From Marinimicrobium sp050113635 (GTDB lineage: Bacteria > Pseudomonadota > Gammaproteobacteria > Pseudomonadales > Cellvibrionaceae), in the NCBI RefSeq assembly GCF_050113635.1, contig NZ_JBNJLT010000008.1, positions 1-64,000 of the forward strand: a stretch of DNA of 64,000 nucleotides, written 5' to 3'. Each line of letters starts with the position of its first letter. The stretch's first letter is position 1. The notes beneath the pieces were generated by a model, which saw nothing but the letters and a program-made list of their open reading frames with translations, was not told the origin of the DNA and did not search any database. The position numbers and the translations under genes were made by a program. Positions 25,306 to 32,757 of the stretch are shown here, piece by piece.

Positions 25306-25326
25306 ACACCCCCGTTGGGGGTGTTC
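25304..25326 (+). terminator. GC-rich hairpin after ectR
   Basis: GAACACCCCC and GGGGGTGTTC (25304-25313, 25317-25326) form a perfect 10-bp stem with a GTT loop, starting inside the ectR stop codon. There is no T-run after it, so it may act as a weak terminator or as mRNA protection between ectR and pgsA. Confidence 0.5.
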
Positions 25327-25384
25327 ACTCTCAGCGGCGGGCTGTATGATTCGCCCAACGCAATCCGAGAGATCGAGTGACTCC

Positions 25385-25930
25385 ATGACTCTGGCCAACC
25401 AGCTGACCCTGATCCGCATTGTTTTGATTCCGCTGTTTGTGGTGGTCTTCTATCTACCCTTCGTCTGGGCTCACTTCGTCTCGGCACTGATTTTCAGTAT
25501 CGCGGCAATCACCGACTGGGCCGACGGTTACGTCGCTCGCAAATACAACCAGACCACCTCTTTTGGCGCCTTCCTGGACCCGGTGGCCGACAAGCTCATG
25601 GTGGTGATCGCCCTGGCGCTGCTGGTTGAGTTGCACTCCACCCCCTGGTTTACCGTACCCGCGATTGTCATTATTGGTCGTGAGATTGTTATTTCCGCGT
25701 TGCGCGAGTGGATGGCCGAGCTGGGTCAGAGAGCCAGCGTGGCGGTATCTTATATCGGCAAGGTTAAAACCACGCTGCAAATGACGGCATTGATCGTGCT
25801 GCTGGCCAATCTGCCTTTTGCCTTTTTTGACTGGGTGGGCTATCTGACGTTGTACAGTGCGGCCGCTCTGACGTTGTGGTCGATGATTCTTTATTTGCGC
25901 GCCGCCTGGCCATTTATGAAGACGCATTAA
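25385..25930 (+). CDS. pgsA: CDP-diacylglycerol-glycerol-3-phosphate 3-phosphatidyltransferase
   Basis: 181-aa integral membrane enzyme making phosphatidylglycerol phosphate. The CDP-alcohol phosphotransferase motif DWADGYVARKYNQTTSFGAF...DPVAD is intact. ATG 25385 gives the standard N-terminus TLANQLTLIRIVLIPLF. In gammaproteobacteria pgsA usually follows uvrC on the same strand; here it is on the opposite strand and two tRNA genes follow it. Confidence 0.95.
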   Translation: MTLANQLTLIRIVLIPLFVVVFYLPFVWAHFVSALIFSIAAITDWADGYVARKYNQTTSFGAFLDPVADKLMVVIALALLVELHSTPWFTVPAIVIIGREIVISALREWMAELGQRASVAVSYIGKVKTTLQMTALIVLLANLPFAFFDWVGYLTLYSAAALTLWSMILYLRAAWPFMKTH

Positions 25931-26019
25931 GGCGTAGGTAAAGAGCCGGATAAAATTTGCGGCATCAAGCCCTAGGATTTTTTTCAGGATTCCTTTAGAA
26001 TGCCGCCCTCTTCACGCAA

Positions 26020-26093
26020 GGCGCGATAGCAAAGCGGTTATGCTCTGGATTGCAAATCCAGCTAGGCCGGTTCGACTCCGGCTCGCGCCTCCA
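26020..26093 (+). tRNA. tRNA-Cys (GCA)
   Basis: The acceptor stem GGCGCGA pairs with TCGCGCC. The discriminator base is T and CCA is encoded. The anticodon GCA is at 26052-26054 inside the loop flanked by GGATT/AATCC. The T-arm is GCCGGTTCGACTCCGGC. It follows pgsA, a common location for tRNA-Cys and tRNA-Leu in this class. Confidence 0.96.
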
Positions 26094-26122
26094 TTTTTCC
26101 TGATGAATCGCCCTTTTTCGTT

Positions 26123-26210
26123 GCCCGGGTGGTGGAATTGGTAGACACAGCAGACTTAAAATCTGCCGACTATTGCAGTCGTGCCGGTTCAATTCCGGCT
26201 CCGGGCACCA
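26123..26210 (+). tRNA. tRNA-Leu (TAA)
   Basis: Class II tRNA with a long variable arm. The acceptor GCCCGGG pairs with TCCGGGC and CCA is encoded. The anticodon TAA is at 26157-26159 between GCAGA and TCTGC. It lies 29 bp after tRNA-Cys, probably co-transcribed. Confidence 0.96.
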
Positions 26211-26251
26211 TTCATCATTGCTTACCTTCATTTATTGCCCGGAATCCGGTC

Positions 26252-26282
26252 TGAGGCAGGACTACCCGTTTGAGACACGCCG
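26252..26282 (-). repeat. Truncated, inverted relic of the palindromic element
   Basis: About 32 bp resemble the right end of the element at 26341-26444 read on the other strand. A 26-nt arm matches the neighbouring arm at 20/26 positions, then ACGCCG matches the last bases of the core. The rest of the copy is gone. The about 60 bp up to the intact copy hold nothing recognisable. Confidence 0.55.
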
Positions 26283-26340
26283 CGCTCCTTTCTCTCGTTT
26301 CATTGGGGCACTATTTTCGCATTGTCGCCTGAAGTCCGAT

Positions 26341-26444
26341 GCGAGGCAGGACCACTGGTTCGAGACTCTTGGAGGCATGGATGCCGACATGAAGCCCCCA
26401 TGGACGGGTTTACGGCGTGTCTCGAACCAGTGGTCCTGCCTCGC
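26341..26444 (+). repeat. Palindromic intergenic element, copy 2 (variable arms, conserved core)
   Basis: Perfect 26-bp arms (26341-26366 and 26419-26444) enclose a 52-bp core (26367-26418) with the same first 30 bases as copy 1. The mini-hairpin GGCA-TGGA-TGCC is unchanged. The second one reads CCCA-TGGA-CGGG, with two of its three stem changes compensated relative to copy 1. It lies between tRNA-Leu and the uvrC 3' end. The arms share no sequence with copy 1 yet remain fully complementary to each other. Confidence 0.85.
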
Positions 26445-26471
26445 CTCACCCTGGACTCTGGCATTAAACCG

Positions 26472-28301
26472 TTAATCGTGGAAGTGGCCGTAGATGTCTT
26501 CGGCCAGGCGTTTACTGATGCCGGGGACTTTGGCCAAATCGGCGATGCTCGCTTTCTGCACTTCCTGTAAACCGCCAAAGTGTCGCAGCAGTTCGCGTCG
26601 GCGCGTCGCGCCTACGCCGGGGACGCCTTCCAGGGTGGAAGTACGGCGTTTTTTGTCCCGACGCTGGCGGTGGCCGGTGATGGCGAAGCGGTGGGCTTCG
26701 TCCCGGATGTGTTGCAGCAGGTGCAGTGCCGACGAATCGCTGGACATGACGATTTCTTCACCACCCTCTGCCCAATACAGGGTTTCAAAACCGGCTTTTC
26801 GGGTGGTGCCCTTGGCGACGCCGAGCAGTTGAACGTTGTTGACGCCCAGTTCGGCAAGCACGGCTTTGGCTTTTCCGAGCTGTCCTTTGCCGCCGTCGAT
26901 CACGAGGATGTCCGGCAATTTGCCCTCACCTTTTTGCAACCGGGTGTAGCGGCGCTGGAGCGCCTGCTCCATAGCGGCGTAGTCATCGCCCGGTGTGATG
27001 CCATCGATATTGAAACGACGATAGTCGGACTTGAGCGGGCCGTTGGTGTCAAACACGACGCAGGAAGCCTGGGTGAGTTCGCCGCTGCTGTGACTGATAT
27101 CGAAACACTCAAGACGTTGCGGCATTTCGTCAAGACCGAGCGCTTCTTGCAAGGCCAGGAATCGGTCGAGGCTGCTTTTGCGGCTGTTGATGCGACTGGT
27201 GAGGTTTTGTTCGGCGGCGGTCGTCGCCATCTGCACCCACTGGGAACGGTGCGCTCGCACTTTGTCGGTTACCTGAATCTGTCGGCCCGAGGCTTCTTTC
27301 AACGCCGCTGACAGCAGTTCGCTGTCTTCAATGGGATGGCTGACGATAATTTCTCTCGGAATTTCCCGCCCTTCGCTGGCCAAGTAAAACTGGGGCACGA
27401 ATTCCGCCAGCACTTCACTGGCCGACTCGGCCAGGTTGGCCTGCGGGTAGAAGCTACGGCTGCCCAGAATACGGCCCTGACGCACGAACAGTACATGCAC
27501 GCAGATCATGCCCGCCTGCAACACCGCGGCCACCACGTCCAGGTCGCCCCGCCCTTCTTCAATCAGGTTCTGGGACTGGATCGTACGCAGTGCCGTAATC
27601 TGGTCTCGCAACGCGGCGGCGCGTTCAAACTCCAGCGCCTGGGACGCGGTCTCCATCTGGTCCGCCAGTTCCTTCATCAGGGTATCGCTCTGGCCACTGA
27701 GGAACATTTGGGTATGGCGCACATCCTCGGCGTAATCCTCGGGGCTGATGTAGTCCACGCAGGGTGCCGTGCAGCGCCGGATCTGGTACTGCAAACAGGG
27801 CCGCGAGCGGTTGCGGAACACGCTGTCTTCGCACTGGCGCACCTGAAAGGTTTTTTGCAGGAAGTTCAAACTGTCCCGCACCGCACCGGTGTTGGGGTAT
27901 GGCCCAAAGTAATGCCCGCGTTTTTTCTTCGAACCGCGATGGAAACTGATGCGGGGATACGTCTCGCCACTGGACAGAAAAATATAGGGGTAGGATTTGT
28001 CGTCACGCAGCAGAATATTGTACGGCGGACGGTGGGATTTGATCAGATTCTGTTCGAGAATCAGCGCCTCGGTCTCGCTCGCCGTTACCGTGACGTCAAT
28101 CTGTCGGATTTTCTCCACCAGCGCCTGGGTTTTCAGCGAAAGGCCGCTGGTGCGGAAGTAGCTGGACAGACGATTCTTCAGGTTTTTGGCTTTCCCTACG
28201 TACAGCAATACCCCTTCGCCATCGTACATCTGGTAGATGCCGGGCTGGCGAGTGGTATTGGCAAGAAAGCGTTTGTGGTCGAACGTCTCGGCGGTACTCA
28301 T
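26472..28301 (-). CDS. uvrC: UvrC, excinuclease ABC subunit C
   Basis: 609-aa nuclease of nucleotide excision repair. It has the N-terminal GIY-YIG domain (QPGIYQMYDGEGVLLYVGKAKNL), a UVR motif (MKELADQMETASQALEFERAAALRDQI), the RNase H-like nuclease region (RLECFDISHSSGELTQASCV; VIDGGKGQLGKA) and C-terminal HhH repeats ending in SKRLAEDIYGHFHD. The start MSTAETFDHKRF (28301) fits the family better than one 18 bp upstream. Follows gacA by 67 bp. Confidence 0.95.
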   Translation of the reverse strand: MSTAETFDHKRFLANTTRQPGIYQMYDGEGVLLYVGKAKNLKNRLSSYFRTSGLSLKTQALVEKIRQIDVTVTASETEALILEQNLIKSHRPPYNILLRDDKSYPYIFLSSGETYPRISFHRGSKKKRGHYFGPYPNTGAVRDSLNFLQKTFQVRQCEDSVFRNRSRPCLQYQIRRCTAPCVDYISPEDYAEDVRHTQMFLSGQSDTLMKELADQMETASQALEFERAAALRDQITALRTIQSQNLIEEGRGDLDVVAAVLQAGMICVHVLFVRQGRILGSRSFYPQANLAESASEVLAEFVPQFYLASEGREIPREIIVSHPIEDSELLSAALKEASGRQIQVTDKVRAHRSQWVQMATTAAEQNLTSRINSRKSSLDRFLALQEALGLDEMPQRLECFDISHSSGELTQASCVVFDTNGPLKSDYRRFNIDGITPGDDYAAMEQALQRRYTRLQKGEGKLPDILVIDGGKGQLGKAKAVLAELGVNNVQLLGVAKGTTRKAGFETLYWAEGGEEIVMSSDSSALHLLQHIRDEAHRFAITGHRQRRDKKRRTSTLEGVPGVGATRRRELLRHFGGLQEVQKASIADLAKVPGISKRLAEDIYGHFHD

Positions 28302-28368
28302 GAGACGGGAGAATATCATTGCGCAGGGGCTATGTCTTGCTGAAGGCTCTGTCCTGCTGAAATAAGAC

Positions 28369-29022
28369 TTACACCACCGCTTCCGGGTCCAGGAATTTGT
28401 GTTTGACCGCCAGCAACGTCAACTCCACATCGCTGTTGATATCCAGCTTCTCAAAAATGCGGTAGCGGTAACTGTTCACGGTTTTCGGACTCACGCAGAA
28501 GATATCCGCAATATCCTGCACCTTTTGCCCGTTGGCGATCAGCATGGCCGTTTGCAGCTCGCGCTGGGAGAGACGTTCGAACGGCGAGGTCCCCTCATCT
28601 TCACCCGCGAAATTCTTTAACGCCAACTGCTGCGCGATGCTGTTGCTCATATAAAGATCACCGGCAATCACCTTGTGAATGGCATCGGTAATCTCGGTGA
28701 ACGCCGCCCCTTTGGTCACATAGCCCACCGCACCGGCCTGCATCAACCGGGTGGGATACAGACTGTCATCGCAAGCGGTGACAGCGATAATTTTGACCAG
28801 AGGATTGATCAGGCGGAGTTTCTTGGTGGCCTCCAGACCACCCATGCCCGGCATTTTTACATCCATCAGCACAACGTCAGGCATGAGGTCGCGCGCTTTT
28901 GCGACCGCCTCCTCACCGCTTTTGGCGTCCCCAACCACCTCAAAGCTATCCACGTCCGAAAGCATGCGGACAATCCCCATCCGCACCAGATCGTGGTCAT
29001 CGACTACCAGAACCTTTGTCAA
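28369..29022 (-). CDS. gacA: GacA/UvrY response regulator
   Basis: 217-aa NarL-type two-component regulator. The receiver domain has acidic pocket DDHD, phospho-acceptor in VVLMDVKMPGMGG (Asp54 region), and AVTACDD. A LuxR-type HTH follows (LSQRELQTAMLIANGQKVQDIADIFCVSPKTVNSYRYRI). GacA/UvrY partners with GacS/BarA to induce Rsm/Csr small RNAs. The gacA-uvrC pairing is the classical arrangement and supports the assignment. Confidence 0.93.
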   Translation of the reverse strand: MTKVLVVDDHDLVRMGIVRMLSDVDSFEVVGDAKSGEEAVAKARDLMPDVVLMDVKMPGMGGLEATKKLRLINPLVKIIAVTACDDSLYPTRLMQAGAVGYVTKGAAFTEITDAIHKVIAGDLYMSNSIAQQLALKNFAGEDEGTSPFERLSQRELQTAMLIANGQKVQDIADIFCVSPKTVNSYRYRIFEKLDINSDVELTLLAVKHKFLDPEAVV

Positions 29023-29103
29023 GTTGAACTCCCAATTCCGCGTGGTATTCCCAATCTCTTGTTGTTATTACGCCCGAGCTCTCCATGACTGACACTTTAA
29101 ACA

Positions 29104-29730
29104 TTATAGCGAATCAAACACAGTGCGAAAGGTCAGATTGATTCGTGGGCCGACGGGGCGGGAAGTCTTGGCCAATTCATGCTCCCAGAAGTGCTGGGTG
29201 TCACCGGCCATAACCAAGAGGGAACCATCGGGCAGGTCCAACCGCACCGATGGCAGCCCCCGCTGCTTGTGCCGTAACGCAAAACGACGCTCCGCCCCCA
29301 GACTGATTGACGCAATGAGGGGACGGTTACCCAATTCGGGCTCATCGTCACTGTGCCATGCGACCCCATCATTACCGTCTCTGTAGAGGTTGGCTAACAC
29401 GCTGTTAAAGGTCAAGCCCTCTCTGTCCTCAAGCGCCTCTTTGATGCGCTTCAGCGTGGGTGTCCAGGGCCTGGGGCTAAACGCCGCGCCGGAATACTGA
29501 TAGTGGCGGCCACCATCCCCGTACCACACGTCCAGCCTGGGAACGGCCACCGGTTTGCCGTGCATCCGAATCCAGGTCTGCTGCCAGGCCAGCTCCGCCC
29601 TCAAGCGGGAAAACAATTCTGCTCGCTGGGCCTGCGGCCACCATTCGCGATAAAGGCGGACATCGCCATCCTCACGTATTAATACTTCCGGTGTATCTTC
29701 TACAGCACCAAACAGGGAAGCCTGCCCCAC
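29104..29730 (-). CDS. alkB: AlkB-like 2OG-Fe(II) dioxygenase, DNA alkylation repair
   Basis: 208 aa. Metal ligands HxD (WHSDDEPELG, about 138-148) and a distal His in QHFWEHELAKT, plus RINLTFR, the 2-oxoglutarate-binding arginine pattern, define the AlkB family. It more closely resembles the ALKBH2/3-like bacterial group (VPRLDVWYGDGGRHYQYSG) than E. coli AlkB. It reverses 1-methyladenine and 3-methylcytosine. Starts 1 bp after uvrB and so is likely co-transcribed with it. Confidence 0.9.
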   Translation of the reverse strand: MGQASLFGAVEDTPEVLIREDGDVRLYREWWPQAQRAELFSRLRAELAWQQTWIRMHGKPVAVPRLDVWYGDGGRHYQYSGAAFSPRPWTPTLKRIKEALEDREGLTFNSVLANLYRDGNDGVAWHSDDEPELGNRPLIASISLGAERRFALRHKQRGLPSVRLDLPDGSLLVMAGDTQHFWEHELAKTSRPVGPRINLTFRTVFDSL

Positions 29731-29731
29731 G

Positions 29732-31735
29732 TCAGGCCACCCGATGTTTTAATTTTTCGATTTGATCCCGCAGGCGGGCCGCCTCCTCAAACTCCAGATT
29801 CTTGGCGGCCTGATACATCGCCTGCTCCAGCTTAGCGACGGCCTTGAGCACATCACCTTCTTGCTCCACCTCGTATCTGGCCCGTTTTTCCGCCACAGCG
29901 GCTTTGCGCTGCGAACGTCCACCGGCACCCGGCACCACGCCCGCTTCCATGATGTCCTTGATGCTCTTGCGAATGCCCATCGGCGTAATGCCGTGCGCTT
30001 TGTTGTGCTCTATCTGTTTGGTCCGGCGGCGCTCGGTTTCATCAATGGCCCGCTGCATGGAGCCGGTCACCCGGTCGGCGTAAAGGATGGCCTTGCCATG
30101 CAGGTTCCTCGCCGCCCGACCAATGGTCTGGATCAACGAACGCTCGGAACGCAGGAACCCCTCTTTGTCCGCATCCAGAATGGCTACCAAAGAGACTTCA
30201 GGCATATCCAGCCCTTCACGCAACAGGTTGATGCCTACCAGCACATCGAACTCGCCCCGGCGCAGATCGCGAATAATCTCCACCCGCTCCACCGTGTCGA
30301 TGTCCGAATGCAGATACCGGACCCGCACACCATGCTCGGCAAGATACTCCGTCAGGTCCTCGGCCATGCGTTTGGTCAGTACCGTTAACAGCACCCGCTC
30401 GTCGCGCTCCACCCGCAAACGAATTTCCGACAGCGCATCGTCCACCTGGGTCGTGGCCGGGCGCACTTCGATCTCCGGGTCCACCAGGCCGGTCGGGCGC
30501 ACCACCTGCTCCAACACCTGCCCCGCATGCTCCTGCTCATAAACGCCCGGCGTTGCCGATACAAAAATCATCTGCGGCGCCAACCGCTCCCACTCCTCAA
30601 AACGCAAAGGCCGGTTATCCAGCGCCGACGGCAGCCGGAAACCGTATTCCACCAGTGTCTCCTTGCGGGAGCGATCCCCCTTGTACATCGCGCCAATTTG
30701 CGGAATGGTCACGTGGGACTCATCAATAATCAGCAGCGCTTCCGAGGGGAGATAATCGAACAGCGTCGGTGGCGGCATACCGGCGTCCCGACCGGACAGG
30801 TAACGGGAATAGTTTTCCACGCCGTTGCAGTAGCCCAGCTCCTGCATCATTTCGATGTCGTACCGGGTGCGCTGCTCGAGACGCTGCGCCTCCACCAGCT
30901 TGTTGTTATCGCGCAGATTTTTCAGGCGCTCATCCAGCTCTTCCTTGATCTGGTCAATCGCCTCCAACACACGACTGCGCGGTGTCACATAGTGGGACTT
31001 CGGATAAATAGTGGCGCGGGCAACCTTGCCCTTCACTTCGCCAGTGAGCGGATCAAACACCGAAATCTGTTCGACCTCTTCATCGAACAGCTCTATGCGA
31101 TAGGCCTCGTATTCGGAGTCCGCCGGAAAAATATCGATGACGTCCCCGCGCACCCGATAAGTGCCGCGCTGAAAATCCATATCGTTCCGCGTGTATTGCA
31201 GCTCCGCGAGACGGCGCAGCATTTTCCGCTGGTCAATTTCATCCCCGCGCACAATGTGCAGGAGCATCTTCAGATAGGAATCGGGATCGCCCAGGCCGTA
31301 AATCGCCGATACCGTGGCCACCACGATGGCGTCCTTGCGCTCCATCAGCGCCTTGGTCGCGGACAGCCGCATTTGCTCGATATGGTCGTTAACCGAGGCG
31401 TCTTTCTCGATAAACGTGTCCGACGACGGCACATAGGCCTCTGGTTGATAGTAATCGTAGTAGGACACAAAGTATTCAACAGCGTTGCTCGGAAAGAACT
31501 CCTTGAACTCACCGTAGAGTTGCGCGGCCAGCGTCTTGTTGTGTGCCATAATCAAGGTGGGCCGCTGAGCCGACGCGATCACGTTGGCCATGGTGAAGGT
31601 TTTGCCCGACCCGGTGACCCCCAGCAACGTCTGGTGCGCCAGGCCGGCATCCAGCCCTTTGCACAGACCCGAAATGGCCGTGGGCTGATCCCCGGCGGGT
31701 TGAAATTCGCTCTGAACCACAAACTTCTTGGACAT
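29732..31735 (-). CDS. uvrB: UvrB, excinuclease ABC subunit B
   Basis: 667-aa helicase-like damage verification subunit. Walker A GVTGSGKT; beta-hairpin region YYDYYQPEAYVPSSDTFIEKD; DESH box; motif VI QTIGRAARN; C-terminal UVR domain (EQAMYQAAKNLEFEEAARLRDQIEKLK). Full length. uvrB, alkB, gacA and uvrC are collinear within 5.3 kb. I do not see a convincing LexA box upstream. Confidence 0.96.
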   Translation of the reverse strand: MSKKFVVQSEFQPAGDQPTAISGLCKGLDAGLAHQTLLGVTGSGKTFTMANVIASAQRPTLIMAHNKTLAAQLYGEFKEFFPSNAVEYFVSYYDYYQPEAYVPSSDTFIEKDASVNDHIEQMRLSATKALMERKDAIVVATVSAIYGLGDPDSYLKMLLHIVRGDEIDQRKMLRRLAELQYTRNDMDFQRGTYRVRGDVIDIFPADSEYEAYRIELFDEEVEQISVFDPLTGEVKGKVARATIYPKSHYVTPRSRVLEAIDQIKEELDERLKNLRDNNKLVEAQRLEQRTRYDIEMMQELGYCNGVENYSRYLSGRDAGMPPPTLFDYLPSEALLIIDESHVTIPQIGAMYKGDRSRKETLVEYGFRLPSALDNRPLRFEEWERLAPQMIFVSATPGVYEQEHAGQVLEQVVRPTGLVDPEIEVRPATTQVDDALSEIRLRVERDERVLLTVLTKRMAEDLTEYLAEHGVRVRYLHSDIDTVERVEIIRDLRRGEFDVLVGINLLREGLDMPEVSLVAILDADKEGFLRSERSLIQTIGRAARNLHGKAILYADRVTGSMQRAIDETERRRTKQIEHNKAHGITPMGIRKSIKDIMEAGVVPGAGGRSQRKAAVAEKRARYEVEQEGDVLKAVAKLEQAMYQAAKNLEFEEAARLRDQIEKLKHRVA

Positions 31736-31846
31736 GAGGACGCCTTTTGACCGCTCAGAAATATCACAGAAACACTATTGTACCCCAGGCGGTAAAGGTG
31801 GTGACGCCACGCGCTTCAATCAACCCACTCCGTCCACGGTGAACCC

Positions 31847-32692
31847 ATGAACGCGATCGAACGCTGGTTGAAAGCCCACCTGAATACCGCCATCGCGCAG
31901 GCCCACCGACTGTCGGGCGGCGATATCTGCGACACCATGCACCTCACCACCGAGGACGGTCGCCAGCTGTGCGTAAAACAGCACTCAGCGGCGCCGCCAG
32001 ACTTCTTTCCTTCGGAGGCCACCAGCCTGGAAGCCCTCAAAGACAGTGGCACGCTGCGCGTACCCGACGTGTTCGCGGCCGAGGAAACCTTCCTGCTAAT
32101 GGAATTCATCCCGTCGGCCCACCCCGCACCGGATTACTGGCGGCGGCTGGGCGAAGGGCTGGCCGCACTGCACTCGCAACCCGCGCCCCATTTCGGCTTT
32201 ACCCGTGACAACTACTGCGGGCGCTCCCTGCAACCCAATCCGGCCACACAAAGTGGCCACGACTTTTTTATCGAACACCGCTTGCTCCATCAGGGAGAGC
32301 TCGCCCAGGCTAACGGGCACCTGAGCGCCGCCGAACTGAAAGCGCTGGTTTCACTGTGCCAACGCCTGCCGGAACTGATCCCCGAGCAGCCACCGGCACT
32401 GATCCACGGCGATCTCTGGGGCGGTAATATACATTGTGATGGTAACGGATTACCGGTGCTGCTCGACCCCGCCGCGCACTGGGGGTGGCCCGAAGCCGAC
32501 CTGGCCATGACACGGCTGTTCGGTGGCTTCGACGACACGTTCTACAGCCACTACTGGCTGGCCAACCCCAAGGAACCCGGCTGGGAAGAGCGAGTGCCCC
32601 TGTACAACCTGTACCACCTGCTGAACCACTTAAACCTGTTTGGGAGCAGCTACTACCCTCAAGTAATTCAAATAGTTAGAGAGTTTTCTTAA
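31847..32692 (+). CDS. Fructosamine kinase / ketosamine-3-kinase family protein
   Basis: 281 aa with protein-kinase-like fold. LIHGDLWGGNIH is the catalytic loop (HGDLWxGN) and LLDPAAHWGWPEADLAM carries the metal-binding Asp. The N-terminal GGDICDTMHL and LCVKQH form the nucleotide site. It likely phosphorylates protein-bound fructosamines or ribulosamines, starting their removal. It stands alone between uvrB (divergent) and fumC (66 bp downstream). Confidence 0.9.
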   Translation: MNAIERWLKAHLNTAIAQAHRLSGGDICDTMHLTTEDGRQLCVKQHSAAPPDFFPSEATSLEALKDSGTLRVPDVFAAEETFLLMEFIPSAHPAPDYWRRLGEGLAALHSQPAPHFGFTRDNYCGRSLQPNPATQSGHDFFIEHRLLHQGELAQANGHLSAAELKALVSLCQRLPELIPEQPPALIHGDLWGGNIHCDGNGLPVLLDPAAHWGWPEADLAMTRLFGGFDDTFYSHYWLANPKEPGWEERVPLYNLYHLLNHLNLFGSSYYPQVIQIVREFS

Positions 32693-32757
32693 TCTTGATT
32701 CATTAAAGTGAATTATATTCACAGTCGCGGCCAGGCGCCGGTTTTAAAGGAGAAGGC

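Noticed and set aside
24559..25419. 286-codon open frame opposite ectR and its promoter
   Set aside because: Runs through the ectA/ectR operator region and has no homology features.
26300..26578. 92-codon open frame over repeat copy 2 and the uvrC end
   Set aside because: Repeat artefact overlapping the true uvrC C-terminus.
27336..28343. 335-codon open frame opposite uvrC
   Set aside because: Shadow of uvrC, same reasoning as for ask.
30527..31750. 407-codon open frame opposite uvrB
   Set aside because: Shadow of uvrB; no motif and no regulatory signal.
31736..31846. Possible LexA (SOS) box upstream of uvrB
   Set aside because: Only CTGTGATATTTCTGAG-like half matches; the second half site CAG is missing at the required spacing.
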